This document shows, one piece after another, positions 25,014 through 32,918 of a stretch of 39,339 nucleotides of DNA. Position numbers and translations under genes: made by a program. Under the pieces are notes generated by a model. The model was given only the letters and a program-made list of their open reading frames with translations, had not been told where the DNA came from and did not search any database. The DNA comes from Clostridiaceae bacterium HSG29 (GTDB taxonomy: Bacteria > Bacillota > Clostridia > Peptostreptococcales > Acidaminobacteraceae). The DNA lies in contig JAUCFZ010000007.1 of NCBI GenBank assembly GCA_030377915.1, positions 1-39,339 on the forward strand. The letters run 5' to 3'. Within the stretch, counting starts at the first letter, position 1. Every line of letters begins with the position of its first letter.

Positions 25014-25722
25014 CTTCATACCTCCTGATATCATTTTCACTATTACGATTTTCTACTTTTTTTATTTCTCCGTCTAAAATATATACTACTTTATCAGCAT
25101 ATCTTGCAAGGTCTCTATTGTGTGTTACCATTATTAAAGTTAAATTCTTCTCAGCTGTAATCTCTAATATTAGTTTCATTATTTCTTCAGAAGTTTTTGA
25201 ATCAAGGTTTCCCGTTGGTTCATCAGCAAAAACTATTTCTGGTGTTCCAACAAAAGCTCTTGCTATTCCAACTCTTTGCCTTTGCCCACCAGAAAGTTGC
25301 ATTGGTTTATGAAGTACATGAGTTTTAAGCCCAACTTTTGATAAAATTTTATAGGATTCTTTTTCGCGTATTTTCTTAGGAATTTCACAAAAAGTTAAAG
25401 GTAAAGCCACATTTTCAAGTGCTGTTAAAGCATTTAATAAATTATATGACTGAAATACAAATCCGACATTTTTTTGCCTGAATTTTGCAAGTTCCTTTTC
25501 ATTCATTTTTGTAATATCCTGATTTTTAATAAGTATTTCACCTTTTGTAGGTTTTTCAAGCCCTGCCATTAAATTAAGCATTGTTGATTTTCCAGAACCT
25601 GAAGTCCCTAAAATACAACAAATTTCACCTTTTTTTATTTCTAGATCTACACCTCTAAGTGCTTTTACAACCTGATCTCCCACTTTATAATATTTTTTTA
25701 AATCTTTTATTACTATTGACAT
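25000..25722 (-). CDS. MacB/LolD-type ABC transporter ATPase
   Basis: This is a 240-residue cytoplasmic ATPase. Walker A GTSGSGKST is at 39-47, the Q-loop follows at FVFQSYNLL, the ABC signature LSGGQ at 143-147, Walker B IVFADE at 163-168, and the switch His in VTHN. The arrangement is that of the MacB/LolD/FtsE class, which pairs with FtsX-like permeases. It is the first gene of the three-gene unit, behind a consensus promoter at 25754-25782. A ribosome site GGTGAG precedes the ATG. Confidence 0.93.
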   Translation of the reverse strand: MSIVIKDLKKYYKVGDQVVKALRGVDLEIKKGEICCILGTSGSGKSTMLNLMAGLEKPTKGEILIKNQDITKMNEKELAKFRQKNVGFVFQSYNLLNALTALENVALPLTFCEIPKKIREKESYKILSKVGLKTHVLHKPMQLSGGQRQRVGIARAFVGTPEIVFADEPTGNLDSKTSEEIMKLILEITAEKNLTLIMVTHNRDLARYADKVVYILDGEIKKVENRNSENDIRRYEDETI

Positions 25723-25753
25723 TTACTCACCACCATTTCACATTCACCACTAT

Positions 25754-25782
25754 ATTATACGATATTGAATTACATTTTTCAA
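25754..25782 (-). promoter_or_regulatory. Promoter of the MacB-like operon
   Basis: On the minus strand, TTGAAA (25777-25782), a 17-bp spacer and a perfect TATAAT (25754-25759) lie about 32 bp before the ATPase start. Confidence 0.75.
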
Positions 25783-25835
25783 CATTAATATAGTCTTGTA
25801 ATAAATTTGTTACTATATATTAATTTTTACATAAT

Positions 25836-25863
25836 AACAGACTCAATTTCACTTGAGTCTGTT
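25836..25863 (-). terminator. Terminator of the ytr-like operon
   Basis: AACAGACTCAA and TTGAGTCTGTT form a perfect 11-bp stem with a 6-nt loop, 17 bases beyond the stop of the 590-residue membrane protein. The following T-run is interrupted (TTATTATG on the minus strand). Confidence 0.7.
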
Positions 25864-25880
25864 TAGTAATATATGAATTA

Positions 25881-27653
25881 TTAAAATTTCTTAAGAAATT
25901 CCATAGTATTATTAAAAGAATTTGGAATATTATAATAATGTCTTTCTTTACTTCCTTGATCAAATTCAATATTCATTCTTTCTCTATATGATTCTCTATA
26001 TTCAGCATCATATTTTTCCATATTATAACTATATTGATTTAAATAATTTTCAGTATTATTTACTAGTACATAAATCATAATTAAATCTTTTCCTATTATA
26101 TTTTTTTCTATATCTTTCTTTAAAACATTTCTAAAATTAACTATATCTTCTTTTGTAAGTTCACTTTCATTTCCATTAATAGTTATTTTAGCATTATTAA
26201 AATCCGCTGAATAACTATCATTATAAATAAATCTTAAAACTTTTTCTTTAAATTCATCTGTGCTTACAAGTTTATTAGCAGCATTATTTAATTTATCATT
26301 TATAATTATTTCTCTTTCTTCTTTTGAATGATCTGGTTCATAATATCTATTTTCACCTAGTCGATAATATCTTTTAAATTCACTACCATCTTTTAGAAAA
26401 TATACTATATTTACATTATCATATCTTTCATAAGAATCATTTTCAAGTATAGCTTTATGAATATCTACTATTGCTTTTTTAGCTTCCTCAGATTTATAAA
26501 TAACTATGCCATCATATTTTTCAAAGGATAATTCAATATCATAAAATTTAACATATTCTTCCATTTCTTCAATATAAATCCCACTATCATTTGAGATAAT
26601 TACTCCTTCTATTTCATCAATATTTGGTATTTTATTTTCATATTGTTTAGTTACTAATCCACCAATAAATACAAATCCAATAAATATTGCCATAAAAATA
26701 GCAAGCAATTTAAATGATTTTTTATTGAGTTTAAATGATTTTTCTAAAATTGCCATTGCAACATAATATGTCAATGATCCTAAAATTAAGAAAGAAAATA
26801 AGAGTCCAAATACACTACTATTTCTTGTTACAGTTGAAAATAAAAATGGTATTAAAGTTGATACTAATAATGCAATAAAATTTTTATGCCCATCATATAC
26901 AATAAACTCACCAATTTTTTCGTTTTTTCGTTTCTTTAATAATTTCATTGTAAGTAAGTATATTATACTTGGAATTAATAAAAATAATATTCCATATAAT
27001 AACCAATTTGAATCCTCAACAAATTTTATAAAATATAGATAGTCAATTCTATAAATATTACTAATGAAATTCTCCATTAAAATATCAGTATTAAATCCAA
27101 TTACTACTTTCTCAACTATATTAAGTGCAAAATATATTACTCCTAATAATAATAATGGTAAAATAAAATTAAATATAGTATCAATACCTGCACTTATACT
27201 ATTACCTGATAAAACTCCTGATAAAGCAGCTACAAATATTCCAATAATAAGCCATGGAAATGCAATCGTAAAAATTTCAACAGTATCAAACTTCATAATA
27301 ATTGAAAGAATCCATAAAGGAATCATATTTATTAATGCAAATACTATATTACTTACTAAAAATAAATTTATTTTGTCTTTTTCACTATTTGGTTTTGATA
27401 AATAAAAACTATATTTTTTTATATCATGAAGATAACTTAAATCAATGATACAATTTAAAAATACTATAATAAAAACTTCAATTACCCCAACTACAATATT
27501 AGCTTCATTAATTTTAGTGCCTATTAGCATAGGAACTATTAAAACAGTTGTAATCAATATTGCCATTGACAATATAAACCAATTTCTTTTTTCTTTTAAG
27601 CCATTTAATAGTAAGTTTAAAAAATTTCTATGCTTTATATTCTTCTGTTCCAT
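25881..27653 (-). CDS. ABC-2-type transporter membrane protein of a YtrA-like operon
   Basis: The 590-residue integral membrane protein has about six helices in residues 25-235, three more near 255-340, and a long extracellular hydrophilic region afterwards with no recognised domain. It is the last gene of gntR-ATPase-permease, the order of YtrA-type export operons that respond to cell-envelope stress in Bacillota. AGGAGG lies eight bases before the ATG, and the gene overlaps the ATPase gene by 26 bases. The large C-terminal extracellular part is unusual for a plain ABC-2 permease. The substrate is unknown. Confidence 0.75.
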   Translation of the reverse strand: MEQKNIKHRNFLNLLLNGLKEKRNWFILSMAILITTVLIVPMLIGTKINEANIVVGVIEVFIIVFLNCIIDLSYLHDIKKYSFYLSKPNSEKDKINLFLVSNIVFALINMIPLWILSIIMKFDTVEIFTIAFPWLIIGIFVAALSGVLSGNSISAGIDTIFNFILPLLLLGVIYFALNIVEKVVIGFNTDILMENFISNIYRIDYLYFIKFVEDSNWLLYGILFLLIPSIIYLLTMKLLKKRKNEKIGEFIVYDGHKNFIALLVSTLIPFLFSTVTRNSSVFGLLFSFLILGSLTYYVAMAILEKSFKLNKKSFKLLAIFMAIFIGFVFIGGLVTKQYENKIPNIDEIEGVIISNDSGIYIEEMEEYVKFYDIELSFEKYDGIVIYKSEEAKKAIVDIHKAILENDSYERYDNVNIVYFLKDGSEFKRYYRLGENRYYEPDHSKEEREIIINDKLNNAANKLVSTDEFKEKVLRFIYNDSYSADFNNAKITINGNESELTKEDIVNFRNVLKKDIEKNIIGKDLIMIYVLVNNTENYLNQYSYNMEKYDAEYRESYRERMNIEFDQGSKERHYYNIPNSFNNTMEFLKKF

Positions 27654-28530
27654 ATCCTAAACCTCCTAATTCACTAATAAATATTTCTTCCAAGTTCATT
27701 GAAAGTTCATCAAATAATATTACATTATATTTATTATTTAAATCTTTTTTAAATTTTTCTACATTACCTTTTAAAACTGCAAAATATACACTTCCAATTT
27801 TTGTAAATTTAACCACATTATATTCATCAGATTCAATTATTTTAAACTCTTCATCTATTGCAAATTGAACTTTAATAATATTTTCTTTTAAATGTTCCAT
27901 TGATTCCTCTTTTACTATTCTTCCTTCATGTAAAATACCTATTTTATCACATATATTATCAAGCTCTGTTAAAGCATGTGACGAAATAAGTACCGTAATA
28001 TTATTATCCATCACTTCTTCTAAAATTACATTCCAGAATTTTCTTCTTACAACTGCATCAAGTCCATCTACTATTTCATCAAGTAATAATACTTTAGGAC
28101 AAGTTGAAATTGCAAGTATAAAAGCCGCTTGCTTTTTTTGACCTTTTGAAAGGCTTCTTAATTTTTTAAAACTATCTATATTAAAATATTTTAAAAGTTT
28201 TTCATATTTTTCTTTACTTGAATTTGAATATAACATTTTTTCATAATTAAATAAATCATTTAGAGAATAATTATATGGAAAAAATAAATCATCTTGAATA
28301 TAATAAAAATCTGAAAAGTAATTATCATCATTTTGTATATTTTTTCCATCATAATAAATATTTCCAATATCTTGATTATATATTTTCATAATATGTTTAA
28401 AAACAGTTGTTTTACCCGATCCATTTGTTCCTGCTAAACCATATATTTGCCCTTTTTCAACATGAATATTAACAGATTTTAAAACTTCAAATTCATCAAT
28501 ATTTTTACTTAAGTTTTCTATTTTAAGCAT
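27628..28530 (-). CDS. ABC transporter ATPase (YtrB-like)
   Basis: The 300-residue ABC ATPase has Walker A GTNGSGKT at 34-41, signature LSKGQ at 127-131 (a K replaces the usual first G), Walker B VLLLDE at 147-152 and a switch histidine in SSHAL. The C-terminal 80 residues are an extension typical of exporter ATPases of the bacitracin/YtrB kind. It overlaps the gntR gene by eight bases at its start and the permease gene by 26 bases at its end, so the three are one translationally coupled unit. Confidence 0.9.
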   Translation of the reverse strand: MLKIENLSKNIDEFEVLKSVNIHVEKGQIYGLAGTNGSGKTTVFKHIMKIYNQDIGNIYYDGKNIQNDDNYFSDFYYIQDDLFFPYNYSLNDLFNYEKMLYSNSSKEKYEKLLKYFNIDSFKKLRSLSKGQKKQAAFILAISTCPKVLLLDEIVDGLDAVVRRKFWNVILEEVMDNNITVLISSHALTELDNICDKIGILHEGRIVKEESMEHLKENIIKVQFAIDEEFKIIESDEYNVVKFTKIGSVYFAVLKGNVEKFKKDLNNKYNVILFDELSMNLEEIFISELGGLGYGTEEYKA

Positions 28531-28888
28531 TATCCACTCTCTCTTTCACTAATTTTATTATCTCATTTTTATCAATACCTATTTTTATTAATTCATCAAT
28601 TATTTGCATTAATTTTTCTTTAAATGAATTTTTATAATTATTGTAAGCCTCTATATCAAAAGTAACAAAATTTCCTTTACCTTTTTGAGATTCAATAAAA
28701 TTATCTTTTTCAAGTAATTTATATGACTTTTGAATAGTATTTGGATTTATATGGAGTATAAGTGCAAGCTCACGTACAGAGGGCATTTTATCACCTTTTT
28801 TTAAAACATCTAAGAATATAAGTTTTGCAAATTCATCATAAATTTGCTCATATATAGATTTTGCTTTTGATTCATCAATTTTTATCAC
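28523..28888 (-). CDS. GntR-family regulator, YtrA type
   Basis: This 121-residue repressor has an N-terminal winged helix (about 11-77, including MPSVRELALILHINPNTIQ as the recognition region) and only a short helical C-terminal segment. That is the hallmark of the YtrA subfamily, which lacks a large effector domain. It is the first gene of the gntR-ATPase-permease operon. AGGAGGT precedes the start. Two copies of TGTATTA-N7-TAGTACA flank and overlap its promoter, so it very likely represses its own operon. The inducing signal cannot be inferred from sequence. Confidence 0.9.
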   Translation of the reverse strand: MIKIDESKAKSIYEQIYDEFAKLIFLDVLKKGDKMPSVRELALILHINPNTIQKSYKLLEKDNFIESQKGKGNFVTFDIEAYNNYKNSFKEKLMQIIDELIKIGIDKNEIIKLVKERVDNA

Positions 28889-28902
28889 CTAAACCTCCTT
28901 TC

Positions 28903-28923
28903 TGTACTACTACAAGTAATACA
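28903..28923. promoter_or_regulatory. YtrA-type operator, copy 1
   Basis: Read on the minus strand this is TGTATTA-N7-TAGTACA, a 21-bp dyad between the -10 element and the start of the gntR gene. Its outer TGTA...TACA arms are 13 nt apart, as in copy 2. Confidence 0.65.
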
Positions 28924-28927
28924 CAAC

Positions 28928-28948
28928 TGTATTATATCTATTAGTACA
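28928..28948. promoter_or_regulatory. YtrA-type operator, copy 2
   Basis: Read on the plus strand this is TGTATTA-N7-TAGTACA, the same 21-bp dyad as copy 1 in opposite orientation, centred 25 bp away. It covers the -10 hexamer of the gntR operon, so binding would block RNA polymerase. Confidence 0.7.
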
Positions 28949-28959
28949 GTGTTTGTCAA
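28931..28959 (-). promoter_or_regulatory. Consensus promoter of the ytr-like operon
   Basis: On the minus strand TTGACA (28954-28959), a 17-bp spacer and TATAAT (28931-28936) are a perfect vegetative promoter. Operator copy 2 overlaps it. Confidence 0.85.
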
Positions 28960-28978
28960 TTTTATTTTTAAAAATAAA

Positions 28979-29007
28979 TAGACCAATAAACATATGTTTG
29001 GTATAAT
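28979..29007 (+). promoter_or_regulatory. Promoter of the Y-family polymerase gene
   Basis: TAGACC (28979-28984), a 17-bp spacer and a perfect TATAAT (29002-29007) lie 17 bp before the ATG. A LexA-like dyad fills the spacer. Confidence 0.55.
28988..28999. promoter_or_regulatory. LexA-like box at dinB
   Basis: AAAC-ATAT-GTTT is a perfect palindrome differing from the Gram-positive LexA core GAAC-N4-GTTC by one base per arm. It lies in the promoter spacer of a translesion polymerase gene, where SOS control is expected. Confidence 0.55.
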
Positions 29008-29024
29008 TGTAATGAGGTGATGCA

Positions 29025-30278
29025 ATGCAAAATAAAAAAATATTCTTCTTAATTGATGTAAATTCTGCTTTTTTATCATGGGAAGCAACTTATAGATTAC
29101 AACATGGGTCAAAAATAGATTTAAGAAATATTCCTTCAATAGTTGGTGGAGATCCTAAAACAAGACATGGAATAGTTTTAGCAAAATCAATACCTGCTAA
29201 AAAATATAACATTACAACAGGTGAATCGCTACGAGATGCCTTAATTAAATGCCCTACTCTTACAATAATTAAACCTTCATATATGATTTATTTACAGGCA
29301 TCAAATGCAATGATTAATCTTGTTAAAGAGTATTCACCAAAAATTCAAAGATTTTCAATTGATGAATGTTTTGTTGATTATACAGATAGTCAAAAAATAT
29401 TTGGTGATCCTATTAAAGTTGCAAATGAAATAAAAGAAAGAATAAAGAATGAACTTGGTTTTACAGTAAATATTGGAATTTCAAATAATAAATTACTTGC
29501 AAAAATGGCTTCTGATTTAAAAAAACCTGATATGGTTCATACTCTTTTTAAAGATGAATTAAAAGAAAAATTTTGGCCTTTAAGCGTAGAAAAACTTTTT
29601 ATGGTTGGAAGAAAAACTCTTCCCAAATTAAATAGAATTGGAATTTTTACAATTGGTGATTTAGCAAATTCAAATTTAGAATTAATACAATATTATTTAA
29701 AATCACATGGAAAATTAATTTGGGAATATGCAAACGGAATAGAAAACTCACAAATCATGTTAAATAAATATGAAAATATTAAAAGTATAGGAAATTCAAC
29801 AACAATTCCCTATGATATTGAAAATGTTGAAATAGCTTTATTGCATTTACTATCTTTAACGGAAATGGTATCTATGAGATTAAGGGATAAAAAGAAACTA
29901 TGTTCATTAATATCAGTTACTATTAAAAACAATGAATTTATTAGTTATTCTCATCAAAGAAAACTTTATTATTTAACAGATTCTACAAATGAAATATTTA
30001 ATGAAGTTAAAAAATTATTCATTAATTCCTGGAAAAATGAACCTATTAGGCATTTAGGAATATCAGTATCTAGTTTAAAAAATAATGATGAAAAACAACT
30101 TTCTATTTGGGATAATAAAAATAATGAAAAACTAAGAAAACTCGATCAAACAATTGACGAATTAAGATATAAATACGGTAACCAGATTATTCAAAGAACA
30201 TCTTTTTTACATAGCGGAATTAAAAATGTAAATGGTGGAATAGAAAAGGATTATCCTACGATGAATAGTATTTTATAA
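29025..30278 (+). CDS. dinB: Y-family translesion DNA polymerase (DinB/UmuC)
   Basis: This is a 417-residue error-prone lesion-bypass polymerase. Catalytic metal ligands fit D11 (LIDVNSAF) and D113-E114 (SIDECFVDYT), with F16 in the steric-gate region. The segments VGGDP and GIVLAKS are typical of the clostridial DinB/UmuC branch. A helix-hairpin-helix region (KLNRIGIFTIGDLA) and the little-finger domain follow. It ends in a family tail (RTSFL) but has no clear C-terminal clamp-binding motif that can be recognised by eye. GAGGTGATGCA precedes the ATG. It is divergent from the gntR operon and carries a LexA-like box in its promoter. Whether it should be called Pol IV or a UmuC relative is uncertain. 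Confidence 0.9.
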   Translation: MQNKKIFFLIDVNSAFLSWEATYRLQHGSKIDLRNIPSIVGGDPKTRHGIVLAKSIPAKKYNITTGESLRDALIKCPTLTIIKPSYMIYLQASNAMINLVKEYSPKIQRFSIDECFVDYTDSQKIFGDPIKVANEIKERIKNELGFTVNIGISNNKLLAKMASDLKKPDMVHTLFKDELKEKFWPLSVEKLFMVGRKTLPKLNRIGIFTIGDLANSNLELIQYYLKSHGKLIWEYANGIENSQIMLNKYENIKSIGNSTTIPYDIENVEIALLHLLSLTEMVSMRLRDKKKLCSLISVTIKNNEFISYSHQRKLYYLTDSTNEIFNEVKKLFINSWKNEPIRHLGISVSSLKNNDEKQLSIWDNKNNEKLRKLDQTIDELRYKYGNQIIQRTSFLHSGIKNVNGGIEKDYPTMNSIL

Positions 30279-30302
30279 TATTTTTAATATATCAAATACA
30301 CA

Positions 30303-30331
30303 TTGACTTAATTTACTTTATTTGGTATTCT
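30303..30331 (+). promoter_or_regulatory. Promoter of the acetate transporter gene
   Basis: TTGACT (30303-30308), a 17-bp spacer and TATTCT (30326-30331) lie 45 bp upstream of the start codon at 30377. Confidence 0.5.
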
Positions 30332-30376
30332 TTTAATTGTATGAATTAAGTAAGTAATATTATAAGGAGAACAAAT

Positions 30377-30982
30377 ATGAATAATAATGAAATGAAAATC
30401 ACTACTGTTGATCCATCTGCAATTGGTGTCTTTGGTTTAGCAATGGTGACTCTAGTAGCTTCATCACAAAAAATGGGATGGACAAGCGGTGTTGCATACG
30501 TAATTCCATGGGCAATATTTCTAGGAGCATTTGCTCAAATATTTGCTGGTTTATCTGATTCAAAAAGAAATAATTTATTTGGAACAACAGTTTTCTTAGG
30601 ATATGGCTTATTTTGGCTTGGTGTTGCTATGTCTTGGATGATTGGCTCAGGAGTTTTTGGTGAAACTATAATGACAAATACAGATTCAACTCAATTAGGA
30701 TTTGCTTTTATAGGCTATTTTATATTTTCAGTAGTTGCAACAATTGCTTCACTTAATACAAATAAAGCTTTATTTATTGATTTCATTCTTATTGATACTT
30801 TATTTTTAGGTTTATCACTAAGTACAGTATGGGGAATTGAATTTGGACACACTTTAGCAGCATATTCAGAATTTGCAATATCAATATTGTCATTTTATAT
30901 TTTCGCAGCAAATTTCTTAAATGGTCATTATGGAAAAATTATTTTACCAGTTGGAAAACCATTTAATGTTTTTACAAAATAA
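30377..30982 (+). CDS. Acetate/succinate transporter (GPR1/FUN34/SatP family)
   Basis: This is a 201-residue membrane protein with six hydrophobic segments. The family signature NPAPLGL is represented by DPSAIGVFGLAMVT near the N-terminus (residues 12-25). Members move acetate, sometimes succinate, with protons. Acetyl-CoA from ornithine cleavage elsewhere in the window would end as acetate, so a role in acetate release or uptake fits the lifestyle, but there is no direct genetic link here. AAGGAGAA precedes the ATG. It is a single-gene unit with its own promoter and a strong terminator. Confidence 0.88.
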   Translation: MNNNEMKITTVDPSAIGVFGLAMVTLVASSQKMGWTSGVAYVIPWAIFLGAFAQIFAGLSDSKRNNLFGTTVFLGYGLFWLGVAMSWMIGSGVFGETIMTNTDSTQLGFAFIGYFIFSVVATIASLNTNKALFIDFILIDTLFLGLSLSTVWGIEFGHTLAAYSEFAISILSFYIFAANFLNGHYGKIILPVGKPFNVFTK

Positions 30983-30988
30983 TAAAAC

Positions 30989-31028
30989 AAAAATACCTTT
31001 TTAATAAAATTACTTAAAAGGTATTTTT
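30989..31028 (+). terminator. Terminator of the acetate transporter gene
   Basis: AAAAATACCTTTT (30989-31001) and AAAAGGTATTTTT (31016-31028) form a perfect 13-bp stem followed by a T-rich tract. Confidence 0.85.
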
Positions 31029-31094
31029 TTATTTATTTAATATTAAAAATATGATATTATCACATTTAAAGAATCTTTGATAAGAAAGGTAACT

Positions 31095-31412
31095 ATGAAT
31101 ACTTTAAAAAAATATAAAACACTTATAATTTTAAGCTTACTTGAATTTTTATTTTATTTTAAATTAAATGTATATGATAACAAATTATATTTCTCCACTT
31201 GGTTTTTTATTGGTATTGCATTTATTTTATATAATATTTTTAATGTAATAAAATCAAATCCAATTATTAGTCTTTTTACAATAAACACAAATAACAATAA
31301 AGCAAATAATTTAAAACCACACTCTACAATTAGTGAAAGAATCTTTAATTCTGATACAATAACAATTTTAATATTTATCTCTTTTAATTTTTTACTATAT
31401 CTTTTTAGTTAA
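31095..31412 (+). CDS. Small membrane protein of unknown function
   Basis: The 105-residue protein has three hydrophobic segments: about 11-27, 37-58 and 88-105. A polar loop between the second and third is rich in Asn. The ATG at 31095 is chosen because AAGAAAGG lies just upstream; an earlier in-frame TTG at 31077 has no ribosome site. No family was recognised. It stands alone between the acetate transporter and a convergent PAS-GGDEF gene, sharing a terminator with the latter. Confidence 0.6.
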   Translation: MNTLKKYKTLIILSLLEFLFYFKLNVYDNKLYFSTWFFIGIAFILYNIFNVIKSNPIISLFTINTNNNKANNLKPHSTISERIFNSDTITILIFISFNFLLYLFS

Positions 31413-31442
31413 AAAAAACAAATCCTTATGAATTTGTTTTTT
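31413..31442. terminator. Shared terminator of convergent genes
   Basis: An A-rich arm ending ACAAAT (to 31423) pairs with ATTTGT plus a T-run (31432-31442), with an 8-nt loop. It begins at the stop of the small membrane protein and covers the last codons of the PAS-GGDEF gene, serving both strands. Confidence 0.7.
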
Positions 31443-32847
31443 CTCTCTTCATTTTATACATTCTTTTATCTGCTAAACTAACTAACTTATCAATATTAAT
31501 ATTTCCCAATTCAGCTAATTCAGATACACCATAAGAAAAATCAATATTAAATTCTTTAAAATCAAATTCTTCTTTTATTTCAATCATTTTTTTAAGCGAC
31601 GCTTCTTTATTCATACCTGGAAAAATAATTATAAACTCATCTCCACCAAATCGTGCAATAGTATCACCATTTCTAATATGTTCTTTTATTATATTTGCAA
31701 CATATATAATTGCTTTATCACCTGCGATATGACCATATGTATCATTAATAAACTTTAAATTATCCAAATCTATAAAAGCAATAGATAATTCAATTTTATT
31801 AATAATAGCAATTTCTATTTCTTTTTCTAAAATTTTAATACCTGCATTTCTATTACATGTATTAGTCATTTCATCCATAGTTGCGCTTTTTATTAAATTT
31901 TTTTCCATTACTATTATTTTTGTAATATTTCTGCCTTCCAAAATGATGTTTATAACATTCCCAAAATTATCTACAATAGGTTTTAAGGATATATCTACAT
32001 AAGCAATTTCTCCTTTATCATCAAAAGTCTTAAGTCTAAAACTCCTTTCTTCCTTTTTACTTGCTAATTCAATTTCCCTTTTTATTAATTCTACTTGACC
32101 ATCAAATTTTAAAAACCAATACATCTTATAAAATAATCTTCCAATTACATCTTCTCTTGAAACATTTCTAAATTTAATAGCAATATCATTAATATCAACA
32201 ATTCTTCCATCTTTATCTAGTAAAGCCTTAAAATCATTTGATTTATAAAATATTACATCTAATCTCATTTCTTTTTTTCTTATTTCTGTAATATCCTGTA
32301 AATTCATAAAATAATAAATTTTATTTAAAACTTCAATAATCTTTAAATTTAGTAAAAAATACATATCATCATTATTGCTATCTTGAATCACAACTTCTTC
32401 ATTATTAATAAAACCATATTTACTAATTTTTTTTGTAATTATATCCCATTGTTCATTTGTGATTAATCCTAATGAACAAACTTTTTTGCCTTTTATATCA
32501 TCTTTTTTAAATTTGAATTTATGAATAAAAGCTTCATTTACATCAATACACTCAAGCGATTCTGATTCTATAACCAAAGTAAGTGTAGAACTTATTCCAA
32601 TTATCTCTGCGCACTTATCTTTTAATCTAATTAAATCTTTTTTATTATCCATTAATATAATAAGTACTTCTACATCTGCAGAATTAATAATCGTCTTTTC
32701 AATAAGCAATTCATTTAAATATTTTTTTAGCACATTTGGTTCTTCCACAGATAAAATGTCCATTATTTCCTTAGATAATTTTATTATTTCATTATCATCA
32801 TACTTTATTATATTTAATTTTTTATCTTTAGATAATTGATTATTCAT
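31426..32847 (-). CDS. Cytoplasmic PAS-PAS diguanylate cyclase
   Basis: This is a 473-residue soluble protein. An N-terminal region with no recognised fold (1-95) leads to two PAS-like domains (about 96-195 and 200-315) and a C-terminal GGDEF domain with the signature at 401-405. RNGD at 392-395 forms an RxxD inhibitory site, so, unlike the other two GGDEF proteins here, it should be product-inhibited. No membrane helix or signal peptide is present, suggesting an intracellular signal such as redox state or a small ligand. The start at 32847 is chosen because AAGGTGGT precedes it; a longer reading from TTG at 32865 would run through that ribosome site. Confidence 0.9.
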   Translation of the reverse strand: MNNQLSKDKKLNIIKYDDNEIIKLSKEIMDILSVEEPNVLKKYLNELLIEKTIINSADVEVLIILMDNKKDLIRLKDKCAEIIGISSTLTLVIESESLECIDVNEAFIHKFKFKKDDIKGKKVCSLGLITNEQWDIITKKISKYGFINNEEVVIQDSNNDDMYFLLNLKIIEVLNKIYYFMNLQDITEIRKKEMRLDVIFYKSNDFKALLDKDGRIVDINDIAIKFRNVSREDVIGRLFYKMYWFLKFDGQVELIKREIELASKKEERSFRLKTFDDKGEIAYVDISLKPIVDNFGNVINIILEGRNITKIIVMEKNLIKSATMDEMTNTCNRNAGIKILEKEIEIAIINKIELSIAFIDLDNLKFINDTYGHIAGDKAIIYVANIIKEHIRNGDTIARFGGDEFIIIFPGMNKEASLKKMIEIKEEFDFKEFNIDFSYGVSELAELGNINIDKLVSLADKRMYKMKREKTNS

Positions 32848-32918
32848 ATTTACCACCTTATTCAAAAGTATACTTATTTTATGTTTTTACCCATAACTTA
32901 AAGTTTTACTCAAAAATA

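Noticed and set aside
30402-30587. Antisense frame inside the acetate transporter gene
   Set aside because: It has no ribosome site, and its composition is what the opposite strand of a membrane-protein gene gives. The same applies to the other antisense frames, for example 12580-12870, 33613-33957 and 37057-37305.
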